Made by a program: the position numbers and the translations under genes. From Maritalea porphyrae (GTDB lineage Bacteria > Pseudomonadota > Alphaproteobacteria > Rhizobiales > Devosiaceae): a stretch of 64,000 nt of DNA. Location: assembly GCF_027213965.1 (NCBI RefSeq), contig NZ_JAPWGX010000003.1, positions 1 through 64,000 on the forward strand. Reading direction: 5' to 3'. Numbering within the stretch: the first letter of the stretch is position 1; every line of letters begins with the position of its first letter. Below, piece by piece: positions 34,050 to 43,713 of the stretch. Under the pieces are notes generated by a model. That model had not been told where the DNA came from. It saw nothing but the letters and a program-made list of their open reading frames with translations, and did no database searches.

Positions 34050-35132
34050 ATGGCTAAAATTACCCTGTCTCAGTTGCGACATAGTTATTTTGCGGAACCT
34101 AAAGGTCCGCAAGATTATGCCTTGAAGCAAATTGATTTGGATTGGAACGATGGCGGCGCATATGCGCTTTTAGGACCATCAGGATGTGGCAAGTCCACAT
34201 TGCTTAATATTATTTCGGGACTTCGTGTGCCCTCAGAAGGTCGGATTTTGTTTGACGATAAAGACGTCACGCATTTGCCTCCGGATCAGCGCAACATTGC
34301 GCAAGTGTTTCAGTTCCCAGTGATCTACGACACTATGACCGTTTACGATAATCTTGCGTTCCCGTTGCGCAACCGTGGCATGGCAGAGCGGGACGTTGAT
34401 GTGCGGGTTAAACAAATTGCCGAAATGCTTGAAGTGAGTGAAATGCTGACTCAAGGCGCCGCAGGTCTTTCGCCTGACAATAAGCAGAAAATCTCGATGG
34501 GACGCGGGCTGGTGCGCGACGATGTGAATGTGGTGATGTTTGACGAGCCGCTCACCGTGATTGACCCGCATCTGAAATGGAAACTGCGTTCGAAGTTAAA
34601 AGAACTACATCAGCGCATTCGGGCCACCATGATTTATGTGACCCACGATCAAACTGAAGCACTTACCTTTGCTGACCAAGTTGTGGTGATGCAAGATGGT
34701 GAAATTGTGCAAATTGGCACACCAATTGAGTTGTTCGAGCGCCCCACCCACACATTTGTTGGCCACTTTATTGGCTCGCCGGGCATGAATGTTTTGCCAT
34801 GTGAAGTTAAGGCTGGAGCCGCGTTTTTCAACGGGCAACATGTGGCTTTAGAAGGCGAAATTGTAAAAGGCGCTGGTGGAAAAACAGAAATCGGCGTCAG
34901 GCCAGAATATGTTTCTTTGGCTAAAGACGGGTTGCGAGCACACGTCCGCAAAGTCGCAGACGTTGGCCGCCACAATGTGGTTGAAGCCATGGTGGGAGAG
35001 CAAAAAGTTGCGGTGATTGTGGAACATGATGTGCCCAACCAGGGCGACGAGGTTTTTCTAGACTTCAAGACCGAACAAACCCGGCTTTATGCCGATGGTT
35101 GGTTGGCAACCAATGCCAAAGGAGCCGCATAA
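34050..35132 (+). CDS. glpT: Glycerol ABC transporter ATPase GlpT, degenerate signature motif
   Basis: 360 residues, with TAGGAGA before the ATG. Walker A GPSGCGKST (42-50), Q loop VFQFP, Walker B VVMFDEP (161-167) and the switch His in YVTHDQTEA (H199) are intact. The signature is LSPDNKQ (140-146) instead of LSGGQ, and the D loop is VID rather than NLD. The C-terminal TOBE-like domain starts at about 250. The protein should combine its own Walker A/B with the GlpS signature to form the one competent ATP site. Its stop overlaps the glpP start. Confidence 0.9.
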   Translation: MAKITLSQLRHSYFAEPKGPQDYALKQIDLDWNDGGAYALLGPSGCGKSTLLNIISGLRVPSEGRILFDDKDVTHLPPDQRNIAQVFQFPVIYDTMTVYDNLAFPLRNRGMAERDVDVRVKQIAEMLEVSEMLTQGAAGLSPDNKQKISMGRGLVRDDVNVVMFDEPLTVIDPHLKWKLRSKLKELHQRIRATMIYVTHDQTEALTFADQVVVMQDGEIVQIGTPIELFERPTHTFVGHFIGSPGMNVLPCEVKAGAAFFNGQHVALEGEIVKGAGGKTEIGVRPEYVSLAKDGLRAHVRKVADVGRHNVVEAMVGEQKVAVIVEHDVPNQGDEVFLDFKTEQTRLYADGWLATNAKGAA

Positions 35133-35995
35133 TGAAAACGCAAAATCAAAAAGCTTGGTTCTTTGTTCTGCCAGTGTTGCTGCTGGTTGCGTTCAACGCG
35201 TTGATCCCTATGATGACGGTGGTCAACTATTCAGTGCAGGAGACGTTTGGAAACAACCTTTTCTTTTGGCAAGGCCTGGATTGGTTCCAAAACTTGATGC
35301 GCTCCGAGCGTTTTCACGCAGCACTTGGCCGTCAATTCATGTTCACCGGATTGATCTTGTTGATTGAAATTCCGCTGGGTGTGGCGATTGCCATGTCGAT
35401 GCCGCGCAAAGGCTTTTGGGTCTCCGTTTGCTTGGTGACGATGGCGTTGCCGATGCTGATCCCTTGGAACGTGGTTGGCGCAATGTGGAATATTTTCACG
35501 CTGCCAGATATTGGCTTGATGGGCTATTTTCTAAACCATGTGATGGGTATCCCCTATGATATGACGCAAAACGTTTTTGCGGCTTGGGTTACCATTATTG
35601 TGATGGACGTGTGGCACTGGACGTCTTTGGTGGTGCTGTTGAGCTATGCGGGATTGGTGTCCATTCCCGAAGCTTATTATCAGGCGGCGAAAATTGATGG
35701 GGCGAGCAACTTTGCTGTGTTCCGATTTATCCAACTGCCCAAGATGAAGAACGTGCTTACGATTGCTGTGCTGTTGCGCTTTATCGATAGTTTCAACATC
35801 TACACAGAGCCATTTGTTTTGACAGGTGGTGGGCCAGGTAACTCAACCACATTGTTGTCCATTGACTTGGTAAAAATTGCGCTGGGTCAGTTCGACCTTG
35901 GTCCTGCGGCTGCCATGTCCCTTATTTACTTCGCGATCACCTTGTTGGTTAGTTGGCTGTTTTTCACGCTGATGACCAAAGATGATGCGCGATAG
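35132..35995 (+). CDS. glpP: Glycerol ABC transporter permease GlpP
   Basis: 287 residues from ATG 35132, coupled to the glpT stop (TAATG); the upstream frame to 35099 lies inside glpT. It has six predicted membrane segments. The EAA loop is IPEAYYQAAKIDGASNFAVFRFIQLPKMK (about 183-211). The WFQNLMRSERFHAALGRQFMFTGLIL segment matches CUT1 MalF-like permeases. It pairs with GlpQ, encoded 10 bases downstream. Confidence 0.9.
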   Translation: MKTQNQKAWFFVLPVLLLVAFNALIPMMTVVNYSVQETFGNNLFFWQGLDWFQNLMRSERFHAALGRQFMFTGLILLIEIPLGVAIAMSMPRKGFWVSVCLVTMALPMLIPWNVVGAMWNIFTLPDIGLMGYFLNHVMGIPYDMTQNVFAAWVTIIVMDVWHWTSLVVLLSYAGLVSIPEAYYQAAKIDGASNFAVFRFIQLPKMKNVLTIAVLLRFIDSFNIYTEPFVLTGGGPGNSTTLLSIDLVKIALGQFDLGPAAAMSLIYFAITLLVSWLFFTLMTKDDAR

Positions 35996-36005
35996 GAGCG
36001 AATTG

Positions 36006-36803
36006 ATGCAAAAACGATCACTTGTAACCATCGCTTATATCTTGTTTTTGTTGCTGCCCATTTATTGGCTGGTGGCGATGAGTTTTAAAACCACAAACGA
36101 GATTTTGTCTGGGTTCTCACTTTTTCCCGAAACATTCACGTTGGCGAACTACGCGGTGATTTTCACCGATCCAACGTGGTACATGGGTTATGTCAACTCG
36201 ATTATCTATGTGACGTTGAATACGATAATTTCGATTGCTGTTGCATTGCCTGCCGCCTACGCGTTCTCGCGCTATCGGTTTTTGGGTGATAAGCAATTGT
36301 TCTTCTGGTTGTTGACCAACCGGATGGCCCCGGCGGCGGTATTTGCCCTGCCATTCTTTCAACTCTATTCCTCTGTTGGATTGTTTGACACCCACTTAGC
36401 AGTGGCGCTTGCGCACTGTTTGTTCAACATCCCATTGGCGGTTTGGATTTTGGAAGGCTTTATGGGAGGAATCCCCAAAGAGTTGGATGAGACCGCTTAT
36501 GTTGATGGATATTCGTTCCCACGGTTCTTCGTCACCATTTTCATTCCATCGATCAAAGCCGGCGTCGGGGTTGCTGCATTTTTCTGCTTCATGTTCTCCT
36601 GGGTTGAATTGCTTTTGGGCAAAACGCTAACCGCCGTTGCCGCAAAACCAATCGCTGCAACTATGACCAAAACCGCATCAAACGCGGGCTATGAACTTGG
36701 ATTGTTGGCGGCCGCTGGTACGCTGACAATCATTCCAGGGGCCATCGTGATCTATTTCGTGCGCAACTATATCGCGAAGGGTTTCGCGATGGGGAGAGTA
36801 TAA
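36006..36803 (+). CDS. glpQ: Glycerol ABC transporter permease GlpQ
   Basis: 265 residues from ATG 36006, with AGGAG upstream (the longer frame from 35982 overlaps glpP). It has six predicted membrane segments. The EAA loop is IPKELDETAYVDGYSFPRFFVTIFIPSIK (about 157-185), as in MalG-like permeases, with the FKTTNEILSGFSLFPETFTLANY lead-in. The name GlpQ here means the rhizobial permease, not the E. coli phosphodiesterase. Its stop overlaps the next start by 1 base. Confidence 0.9.
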   Translation: MQKRSLVTIAYILFLLLPIYWLVAMSFKTTNEILSGFSLFPETFTLANYAVIFTDPTWYMGYVNSIIYVTLNTIISIAVALPAAYAFSRYRFLGDKQLFFWLLTNRMAPAAVFALPFFQLYSSVGLFDTHLAVALAHCLFNIPLAVWILEGFMGGIPKELDETAYVDGYSFPRFFVTIFIPSIKAGVGVAAFFCFMFSWVELLLGKTLTAVAAKPIAATMTKTASNAGYELGLLAAAGTLTIIPGAIVIYFVRNYIAKGFAMGRV

Positions 36804-37081
36804 TGCTGAGTTGGATGGCATGGACGTGGCCGACGGCGTTGGTGTTTGTTGGTATTTTTTCCGCAATGGGTGTGTTGACGGTTCTTGAAATCCGCAAACC
36901 GGGTGGCGATGAACGTAAAGGCGCGCTGGGACTTGTGACGACGCGAGGCGATAGATTATTCCTAACGCTTTTGGGTAGCGCATGTATTTTTCTCGCTTGG
37001 TTGGGGATTTTTGGCACTCCCCTATGGATACCGTTGGGAATAGCGATATGCTGGGGCACATTTTGTTTTTGGAAAGCGTGA
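36803..37081 (+). CDS. DUF2160 small membrane protein of the glycerol importer locus
   Basis: 92 residues with two to three membrane segments (about 6-27, 48-68 and 68-88). The start MLSWMAWTWPTALVFVGIF and the loop EIRKPGGDERKGALGLVTTRGDRLF are typical of DUF2160, which is found in rhizobial glycerol ABC operons (GlpU position). Start and neighbour overlap glpQ by 1 base. A structural or regulatory role in the importer is inferred from its constant position; no activity is known. Confidence 0.82.
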   Translation: MLSWMAWTWPTALVFVGIFSAMGVLTVLEIRKPGGDERKGALGLVTTRGDRLFLTLLGSACIFLAWLGIFGTPLWIPLGIAICWGTFCFWKA

Positions 37082-37091
37082 GCAGATCTAA

Positions 37092-38588
37092 ATGACGGCA
37101 AACTATATTCTGGCAATTGATCAGGGCACAACATCAAGTCGGGCGATTGTTTTTGATGATCAACTTAACCCGCTAGCGACTGGGCAAGAGGAGTTTCCGC
37201 AAATATTCCCCCAGTCGGGTTGGGTGGAACATGACCCAGAAGAGATTTGGTCAACCACTGTCGCCATGTGCCATCTCGCCATAGAAAAACAGAACCTTTC
37301 GCCGCGAGATATCGCGGCGATTGGCGTTACCAATCAACGCGAAACCACCATCGTGTGGGATAAGAAAACCGGCAAGCCTGTTTACAATGCCATCGTTTGG
37401 CAAGACCGGCGTACGGCGGATTACTGCCAGTCATTGCGTGATGCGGGCCATGAAGAAATGGTGCGCCAAAAAACGGGTCTTTTATTGGACCCATATTTTT
37501 CGGCCACAAAAGTACACTGGATTTTGCAATACGTTGAAGGTGCGCGCGAGCGGGTCGAAAACGGCGAACTGCTATTCGGAACCGTGGATAGCTACTTGAT
37601 ATGGCGTTTAACTGGTGGGACGGTACACGCCACGGACGCAACAAACGCAGCCCGCACCATGCTTTATAACATCATGGACGGGTGTTGGGATAAAGACCTC
37701 TTGGCACTGTTTGGCATTCCAGAAAGCATGATGCCTGAGGTTAAAGACTGCTCTGATGATTTTGGCGTTACGCGGGATGATCTTTTCGGGGGTGTCGGCA
37801 TTCCCATTCGTGGGGTGGCGGGTGACCAGCAGGCGGCAACAGTTGGTCAGGCTTGTTTTAAACCGGGGATGGCAAAATCAACTTATGGTACGGGCTGTTT
37901 TGTTCTGCTCAACACGGGCGAAAAGCCTGTGTTGTCAAACAATCGGCTTTTGACGACCATTGCCTATCAATTGGATGGCAAGCCGACTTACGCGCTGGAA
38001 GGCTCGATTTTTATCGCTGGTGCTGTTGTGCAATGGCTTCGCGATGGATTGAAAATGATCCGAAGTGCTGCAGAAACGGGTCCATTGGCAGAAGCGGCTG
38101 ATCAAACCGAAAATGTTTATTTTGTGCCCGCATTCACTGGGCTTGGCGCACCCTACTGGGACGCTGAATGCCGGGGTGCGATATTTGGACTTACTCGAAA
38201 CACTGGCCCCGAAGAAATTGCAAAGGCGGCATTGGAAAGCGTTGGTTTTCAGACCCGCGATTTAATTGAAGCGATGAGCGAGGATTGGGGGGCGAAAGAG
38301 CAAACCGTGTTGCGGATTGATGGCGGCATGGCGAAAAGTGCCTATGCGATGCAGGCCTTGTCCAATCAATTGCAAGCACCGGTGGATCGTCCGGTTGTGA
38401 CAGAAACAACGGCTTTGGGTGCTGCATATCTAGCGGGGCTAAGCGTTGGGCTTTGTGGTGCGCCCGAAGAGTTCGCTGAACAATGGTCGCTAGAGCATCA
38501 GTTTCAGCCGAATGTTGATAAAAAACTGGCGGATGAGAAGTATGCTGGCTGGCAGTTGGCGGTTAAGCGTTTGCTTTTTCAGGGATAA
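37092..38588 (+). CDS. glpK: Glycerol kinase
   Basis: 498 residues. It phosphorylates imported glycerol to sn-glycerol-3-phosphate using [21 protein letters not shown] (4-21) is the FGGY phosphate-binding loop. [19 protein letters not shown] (about 78-96) binds glycerol. [11 protein letters not shown] and the C-terminal [20 protein letters not shown] complete the ATP fold. Length matches E. coli GlpK (502). It ends the importer operon; no strong terminator is visible in the 88 bases before the next gene. Confidence 0.97.
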   Translation: MTANYILAIDQGTTSSRAIVFDDQLNPLATGQEEFPQIFPQSGWVEHDPEEIWSTTVAMCHLAIEKQNLSPRDIAAIGVTNQRETTIVWDKKTGKPVYNAIVWQDRRTADYCQSLRDAGHEEMVRQKTGLLLDPYFSATKVHWILQYVEGARERVENGELLFGTVDSYLIWRLTGGTVHATDATNAARTMLYNIMDGCWDKDLLALFGIPESMMPEVKDCSDDFGVTRDDLFGGVGIPIRGVAGDQQAATVGQACFKPGMAKSTYGTGCFVLLNTGEKPVLSNNRLLTTIAYQLDGKPTYALEGSIFIAGAVVQWLRDGLKMIRSAAETGPLAEAADQTENVYFVPAFTGLGAPYWDAECRGAIFGLTRNTGPEEIAKAALESVGFQTRDLIEAMSEDWGAKEQTVLRIDGGMAKSAYAMQALSNQLQAPVDRPVVTETTALGAAYLAGLSVGLCGAPEEFAEQWSLEHQFQPNVDKKLADEKYAGWQLAVKRLLFQG

Positions 38589-38676
38589 ATCCTGACTAAA
38601 CACATGTTGCTTGCCAAGGGGCGCGCATATGTACTAAGTTTTTAGATGATAAATTTGTAACAATGAAAAGTGAACG

Positions 38677-39072
38677 ATGGCCCGCAAGCACGACCCAGAT
38701 TTTTTGACCAGTGTTGAACTTGAATTCATGAATGGCCTTTGGGCTGTCGGATCAGGAACCGTGCGCGAAATTATGGCCAATATGGATGCGGAAGTTGACC
38801 GTGCCTACACGTCTGGTGCCACGGTAATGCGGATCTTGGAACAAAAAGGATTTGTTGCCAGCGACAAGAAAGATCGCGCGCTGGTTTACACGCCTGTGCT
38901 TTCAAAAAATGAATATCAGGGCCGCTCTATTCGCCAGATGTCAAAATCGCTTTTTGATGGTGCACCTGGTGCATTGGTTGCGCGGTTGGTTGACGATGAA
39001 ATGCTCACCGATGAGATGATTGAGCAAATCCGTTCTTTGCTGGATGACAAGCAAGAGAAGAGCAATGGTTAG
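38677..39072 (+). CDS. BlaI/MecI family transcriptional regulator
   Basis: 131 residues. The N-terminal winged helix reads TSVELEFMNGLWAVGSGTVREIM (about 11-33), then YTSGATVMRILEQKGFVASDKKDRALVYTPVL, the family pattern. The C-terminal helices (about 90-125) form the dimer, and in BlaI/MecI the protease cleavage site lies there. It overlaps the M56 protease gene by 8 bases, the usual repressor-protease pair. No beta-lactamase or PBP gene is nearby in the window, so the target is unknown. Confidence 0.85.
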   Translation: MARKHDPDFLTSVELEFMNGLWAVGSGTVREIMANMDAEVDRAYTSGATVMRILEQKGFVASDKKDRALVYTPVLSKNEYQGRSIRQMSKSLFDGAPGALVARLVDDEMLTDEMIEQIRSLLDDKQEKSNG

Positions 39073-40162
39073 TGCGTTGGTAAACTATTATATCGATGTA
39101 AACATTGCGCTATTGGCGACCTTTGGCGTTTGGATCACGGTGCGATTTGGGCTATCGCGCATTGGTTATCGGTTTTCTTTTCAATCAGAACAAAATCTAA
39201 TTATTGCCTTTATCGGGTTGGCTGTTTTGGCCCCAGTTCTCGTCCGCGTTGGGTCTGGCCTATTGCCTGCCCATGCAAATGTCACGGATTTGTTGGTTTC
39301 GTGGTATTTGGGCGGTGGTGTTGATATGAGCGCGCGACAATTCCAGAGCCTCATTGGTGCGAAAGGCGCAGCGGTTGATGAACTGATCCATCGCGACAGT
39401 TGGGTTACGCTTCTGGGCTTGGGCCTTGGTGCCGCAGCCTTTGGCTTTTTTGTTGCCAGGTTAGGGGCGAATGCCGTTTCGCTTCACAGTATTCTTAACA
39501 ATAGCTTCCCCCTTAAGAAACTTGGCCGGGTTCAAGTTGTTGCATCAGACCGTGTGGAGGTACCGTTTACGACCCGAGGTTGGCGTTCGTTTTATGTTGT
39601 GATGCCGGTTGCAATGATTGGCGATGCTTGGAAAATGCGCATTGCGATTGCCCATGAAATGCAACACATTCGGCATGGTGATGTGACTTGGGAATATGTT
39701 TGGAGCCTTGTGCATCCACTCATGTTTTGGAATCCCGCTTTTTCTATGTTCCGCAAAAGGTTGAATGTGCTGCGGGAATTGCTTTGTGACGCTGCGCTGT
39801 TGTCGCGGCAAACCTTTAACAAGCGTCGCTATTGCGAAACGCTTTTGAGCGTAGCCAAAAATATGGCTCAAACCAAAGCTCGCAATAATGCGTTGGCAGT
39901 GCCCTTTGTGGAACCAAAACGGCATTTGGCGCGTCGTGGGCAATCGAGTTTGGAATATCGGATACTCTACGCCCTTGAATTGCCAAGCGCGCGCAAAAGC
40001 TTGCGTTTTGGCCATATTGGTCTGATGTTGACCATGAGTTTGGCGGCGATGCTGATTTTGCTGTTGTTGCAACAACCCAGCGAATGGAGCCACGACCGCA
40101 TCATGCTTTCAACAATTGCAAATCTTGAGCACTTAGAAAGCCTCAACAGTTCTTCTAAATAA
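39065..40162 (+). CDS. BlaR1/MecR1-type M56 membrane metalloprotease without sensor domain
   Basis: 365 residues from ATG 39065, overlapping the regulator gene. Membrane segments lie at about 8-30, 45-65, 115-135 and 325-345. The zinc site HEMQH (197-201) and the downstream RELLCDAALL (a third-ligand helix) are the M56 signature. The protein ends shortly after the last membrane segment (LLLLQQPSEWSHDR). There is no penicillin-binding sensor domain, which in BlaR1 adds about 250 residues. It likely cleaves the adjacent BlaI-like repressor in response to a signal sensed another way. Confidence 0.85.
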   Translation: MVSALVNYYIDVNIALLATFGVWITVRFGLSRIGYRFSFQSEQNLIIAFIGLAVLAPVLVRVGSGLLPAHANVTDLLVSWYLGGGVDMSARQFQSLIGAKGAAVDELIHRDSWVTLLGLGLGAAAFGFFVARLGANAVSLHSILNNSFPLKKLGRVQVVASDRVEVPFTTRGWRSFYVVMPVAMIGDAWKMRIAIAHEMQHIRHGDVTWEYVWSLVHPLMFWNPAFSMFRKRLNVLRELLCDAALLSRQTFNKRRYCETLLSVAKNMAQTKARNNALAVPFVEPKRHLARRGQSSLEYRILYALELPSARKSLRFGHIGLMLTMSLAAMLILLLLQQPSEWSHDRIMLSTIANLEHLESLNSSSK

Positions 40163-41039
40163 TCTGTAGTGCGGTGCGTGTCAGCATTTCCTTGAATGCG
40201 TACAACAAGGATGATTTGTCGCTGTTAGGTAAAAAACTGACAGACACATCATATCCGGGCATGTTTTTGGTCTCTGTAATTTCGATGTCTGCCGCTGCAT
40301 TGGCGCGGGCAGAAAAAATGTCAACTATTGTAATTCCCATGCCAACTTTCACCAATGAAATCGCTGTGTGATAGGTTTCGGTGGCCAACTGAGGGCTGGC
40401 GCGCAGACTTGCGTTGTCTTTCGCCATGTCGAGTAATTTGCCCAATGGCCCGCTGTCCGCAATCGAAATAAAGTCTTCTTTGGTCACCAAGGAGATATCT
40501 GGCGTGCGCTTCACGTCTGCACGGCCGCGCTGGCTAACAACAACAAATCGCCCTCTACCAATTTTATGGGTGCGCATCCCCGGTATGTCGCCACCATAAA
40601 AGGACAATGCAATGTCGATATCTTTGCGCATCAACGCTTCGCGCATCGCATCATAACGCATGACGTTTGCTGTAATGGCGATGTGAGGGAATGCTTGGCG
40701 CAGGGCAGCTAAGGCGAAAGGCAAAAGCTGGAACGAAAGTGCGGGCACGACGCCAATCTTTATGGTGAGGCCAATACCTTCATTGATATTTTCGCAAATC
40801 TGGCTCACCCGGTCGACCTGCTGCATCAGCGTTTCGGTGTGCGCGAATAGCAGTTTTGCTTCATGGCTAGGTACAATTCGTTTGCCTTGGCGGTGAAACA
40901 GCTGGAAGCCCAGTTGATCTTCTGCGTGCCGCAGGGCTGTGCTCACGGCGGGTTGCGAAATATTGAGTACTTTCGCCGCGCCGCTGATGGAGCCTTCAAC
41001 CATGATTGTGTGAAAAATTTCGATGTGTCTTAAGCGCAT
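40155..41039 (-). CDS. LysR family transcriptional regulator
   Basis: 294 residues, with GGAG upstream of ATG 41039. The helix-turn-helix MRLRHIEIFHTIMVEGSISGAAKVLNISQPAVSTALRHAEDQLGFQLFHRQGKRIVPS (1-58) is typical, and a periplasmic-binding-like sensor domain follows at about 90-290. It is divergent from the FAD dehydrogenase / TAXI-TRAP locus, so it likely controls it. The effector would be an amino-acid-like substrate. Its 3' end overlaps the convergent M56 gene by 8 bases. Confidence 0.88.
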   Translation of the reverse strand: MRLRHIEIFHTIMVEGSISGAAKVLNISQPAVSTALRHAEDQLGFQLFHRQGKRIVPSHEAKLLFAHTETLMQQVDRVSQICENINEGIGLTIKIGVVPALSFQLLPFALAALRQAFPHIAITANVMRYDAMREALMRKDIDIALSFYGGDIPGMRTHKIGRGRFVVVSQRGRADVKRTPDISLVTKEDFISIADSGPLGKLLDMAKDNASLRASPQLATETYHTAISLVKVGMGITIVDIFSARANAAADIEITETKNMPGYDVSVSFLPNSDKSSLLYAFKEMLTRTALQII

Positions 41040-41057
41040 TTGATGGGCTCCAAGTTT

Positions 41058-41075
41058 CAGGTTTATTATAACCTG
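41058..41075. promoter_or_regulatory. Probable LysR operator / autoregulatory palindrome
   Basis: CAGGTT-N6-AACCTG (41058-41075) lies 19 bases before the LysR start codon, overlapping an ATTATAA stretch that could be its -10. TTATAA-N7-TTATAA overlaps it. This fits the T-N11-A style of LysR sites in a divergent region. Confidence 0.5.
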
Positions 41076-41268
41076 AGATTATAAGAAGCCAATGTATTAT
41101 TATTTACCTTTTGAAAAGGAATTGCTTAATCTGGCAAGACTGAGGCTGGATGGTGCGAGTGTTGTCGATGTATCTTGGGTTGCTTACTGAAGGTGTTGAC
41201 CAGAACCGATTTGAAAGGTGTTTCGCGCATCCTTTGTCATTTGGCGCGCGGCCTTTGGGCACGCTGCA

Positions 41269-42609
41269 ATGACGCTATTTCAAACTCAATCGCATTCGCA
41301 AAAACCAACTGTTGCAGTGCTGGGTGCCGGTATTGTTGGTGTTACCAGTGCTTTGGCTTTGGTCGAAAGTGGCTTTCATGTGGTGTTGGTTGATCAGCTC
41401 GACGACGTGAGCCAAGCGACAAGTAAAAGCAATGGTGCACAGCTGAGCTATGGCTATGCAGACGCGATGGCGGCGCCGGGATTAATTGCGATGGCAGGTC
41501 GAATTCTGCTTGGACAGGAAGCTGGGTTGAAGTTTCGCCTCAAACCGACGCCTCATAACTTATCTTGGCTAATTTCTTTCTTACGTGAGGGAACAGCAAA
41601 TCGATTTATTGCCAATACAAGATCGAGTTTAGAGATTGCATTGCGCTCGAAAGCGCAAATGGATATTTGGCAAAATCGATATCATTTTGATTTTGATCAT
41701 CAGGTTAGTGGCAAGCTGCAAATCTTGCCAGATCAGGCCTCGATCGAGGGACAAAAGCCGCTAATTGACCTCAAACGCACCATGGGTATTCGACAATCAG
41801 TTCTGACACCGGGTGAAGCTGTTGAGGTGGAGCCAGCGCTGGGTTGTTTTGGTGGGGAGATGGCGGGGGCTCTATACTCGCCGGATGAGGAGGTTGGAGA
41901 CCCCCAACGTTTTGCAAGAGCGGCATTGGACCTTATTTTGACGGCCTCGCCGAACAATCGCTTTTTACGTTCGCATGAGGTGACGTCTGTCGATGTTCGT
42001 AATGGCGCCATACGTGCCCTAAAAACAAACAGGGGTGATATTGAAGCGGATGCGTTTGTTTTTGCTGCCGGTCAATGGAGCTCCAGATTTGCAAAACAAT
42101 TGGGTATTCGTTTGTCAATAGTCCCTGTTGCGGGGTACAGCTTGACTTACCGTCTCGGCGCGAATGCCCCAAAGCACAGTGTTACAGATATTAAAGCGAA
42201 AGCTGTTCTTTGCCCGCTTGGCGACAAGCTTCGTATCGCTGGTTTGGCAGATATCGGGTACGATGCGGCCAGCGTTGCGCCTGCACGCATTGAACAACTC
42301 AGGTCGGTTTTGACTAAGCGATTTCCCGGTTTGGCCGCAATGGATGGCGATGGAGAACCGTGGGTCGGGCATCGGCCCGTTACACCAAATTCTCAGCCAA
42401 TTGTGTCCAAAACGGCACTTTTAAATGGATTTGTAAACTGTGGTCACGGCACGTTGGGGTGGACAATGGCAGCGGCAACAGCTGTTGAATTGGCATCAAA
42501 AGTCTGTGCCCAGTTTGGAATGGCCGACAGCAGACAAGAAATTACGTCAGAAGTGAAACCAGCAAACAGCGCTAACCCTAGTGGTGCTGATTTGGTCGCT
42601 TCTGCGTAG
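41269..42609 (+). CDS. FAD-dependent D-amino acid dehydrogenase-like oxidoreductase
   Basis: 446 residues from ATG 41269; a GTG at 41218 is possible, and neither has a clear ribosome site. The FAD-binding Rossmann motif TVAVLGAGIVGVTSALALVESG (about 14-35) is followed by VVLVDQLDDVSQATSKSNGAQLSYGY, which resembles DadA. The C-terminal segment with PWVGHRPVTPNSQPIVSKT and NCGHGTLGWTMAAA (flavin-contact loop) is typical of DadA-type DAO-fold enzymes. It oxidises a D-amino acid or N-substituted amino acid to the keto acid and passes electrons to the respiratory chain. Exact substrate unknown. Confidence 0.82.
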   Translation: MTLFQTQSHSQKPTVAVLGAGIVGVTSALALVESGFHVVLVDQLDDVSQATSKSNGAQLSYGYADAMAAPGLIAMAGRILLGQEAGLKFRLKPTPHNLSWLISFLREGTANRFIANTRSSLEIALRSKAQMDIWQNRYHFDFDHQVSGKLQILPDQASIEGQKPLIDLKRTMGIRQSVLTPGEAVEVEPALGCFGGEMAGALYSPDEEVGDPQRFARAALDLILTASPNNRFLRSHEVTSVDVRNGAIRALKTNRGDIEADAFVFAAGQWSSRFAKQLGIRLSIVPVAGYSLTYRLGANAPKHSVTDIKAKAVLCPLGDKLRIAGLADIGYDAASVAPARIEQLRSVLTKRFPGLAAMDGDGEPWVGHRPVTPNSQPIVSKTALLNGFVNCGHGTLGWTMAAATAVELASKVCAQFGMADSRQEITSEVKPANSANPSGADLVASA

Positions 42610-42664
42610 CACGACATGCCAGATTGGCATGAACTAACCAAAAACGTCTAAAGGGAGAAACGAC

Positions 42665-43633
42665 GTGAAGAAGATGATCATGAGTGCCGCACTTGGTGTG
42701 GCTATGGTTGCTGGATTGTCAGGTGCATCAATTGCACAGGAACAGCGCATTATTTCAATTGGTACGGGCGGTGTAACCGGCGTTTACTATCCAACAGGTG
42801 GTGCTATTTGCCGTCTGGTCAACAAGAACCGTGCGACACACAAAATCCGTTGTTCTGTGGAATCAACTGGCGGTTCAGTCTATAACATCAACACTATTCG
42901 TGCAGGCGAGTTGGAGTTTGGTGTTGCGCAGTCTGATTGGCAGTATCACGCTTACAATGGTACTTCAAAATTTGAAGAGCAGGGACCTTTCACGGACCTT
43001 CGCGCTGTATTCTCGGTTCACCCAGAACCATTTACCGTTGTTGCGCGTGCAGATGCTGGCATCAAAAACTTTGAAGATCTCAAAGGCAAACGCGTAAACA
43101 TCGGTAACCCAGGTTCGGGCCAACGCGGTACTATGGATGTCGTGTTGGACGCATTGGGTTGGACAACAGGCGACTTTGCTTTGGCTTCAGAGCTGAAAGC
43201 ATCTGAGCAAGCGCAAGCACTTTGCGATAATAAAATCGATGCAATGATCTACACAGTTGGTCACCCTTCTGGATCAATTTCAGAAGCCACAACATCATGT
43301 GACTCTGTGTTGGTGAACGTAACTGGAGAAGCGATCGACAAATTGATTGCGGACAATGCGTTCTACCGGACTGCAACAATCCCAGGTGGCATGTATCGCG
43401 GCAATCCTGACGATGTGACTACATTTGGCGTTGGCGCGACATTCGTGTCTTCAGCTGCAGTTGCAGACGACATTGTTTACGAAGTTGTAAAAGCGGTGTT
43501 TGACGACATTGATGGGTTCCGTGGTTTGCACCCTGCGTTTGCAAATCTTGACCCCAAGCAAATGGCAAAAGACGGCCTTTCAGCACCAATTCATGATGGT
43601 GCCGCCAAGTACTATTCTGAAAACGGCATGTAA
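42665..43633 (+). CDS. TRAP transporter substrate-binding protein, TAXI family
   Basis: 322 residues, with AAGGGAG before the ATG region. The signal peptide ends near SIA|QEQ (about 24). The mature protein opens [25 protein letters not shown], the TAXI hallmark, followed by [31 protein letters not shown] proteins bind carboxylates such as glutamate or 2-oxoglutarate and feed fused TRAP permeases, like the one encoded next. The dehydrogenase upstream and aminotransferase downstream suggest an amino-acid-type ligand. Confidence 0.93.
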   Translation: MKKMIMSAALGVAMVAGLSGASIAQEQRIISIGTGGVTGVYYPTGGAICRLVNKNRATHKIRCSVESTGGSVYNINTIRAGELEFGVAQSDWQYHAYNGTSKFEEQGPFTDLRAVFSVHPEPFTVVARADAGIKNFEDLKGKRVNIGNPGSGQRGTMDVVLDALGWTTGDFALASELKASEQAQALCDNKIDAMIYTVGHPSGSISEATTSCDSVLVNVTGEAIDKLIADNAFYRTATIPGGMYRGNPDDVTTFGVGATFVSSAAVADDIVYEVVKAVFDDIDGFRGLHPAFANLDPKQMAKDGLSAPIHDGAAKYYSENGM

Positions 43634-43645
43634 GCTGTAATGTTG

Positions 43646-43668
43646 AGGCGGCACCATTGGTGCCGCCT
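43646..43668 (+). terminator. Intercistronic hairpin after the TAXI binding-protein gene
   Basis: AGGCGGCACC (43646-43655) pairs with GGTGCCGCCT (43659-43668), a 10-bp stem with a 3-base loop, followed by TTTCCCC. It is strong but has a short T run, so partial termination or mRNA protection is likely. Confidence 0.65.
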
Positions 43669-43713
43669 TTCCCCATTTTGGGGGAATGTATTGGGGAATC
43701 ATTGGAGGGGCAC

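Noticed and set aside
43657-43713. N-terminal extension of the fused TRAP permease
   Set aside because: It begins inside the intercistronic hairpin; GGAGG precedes ATG 43714.
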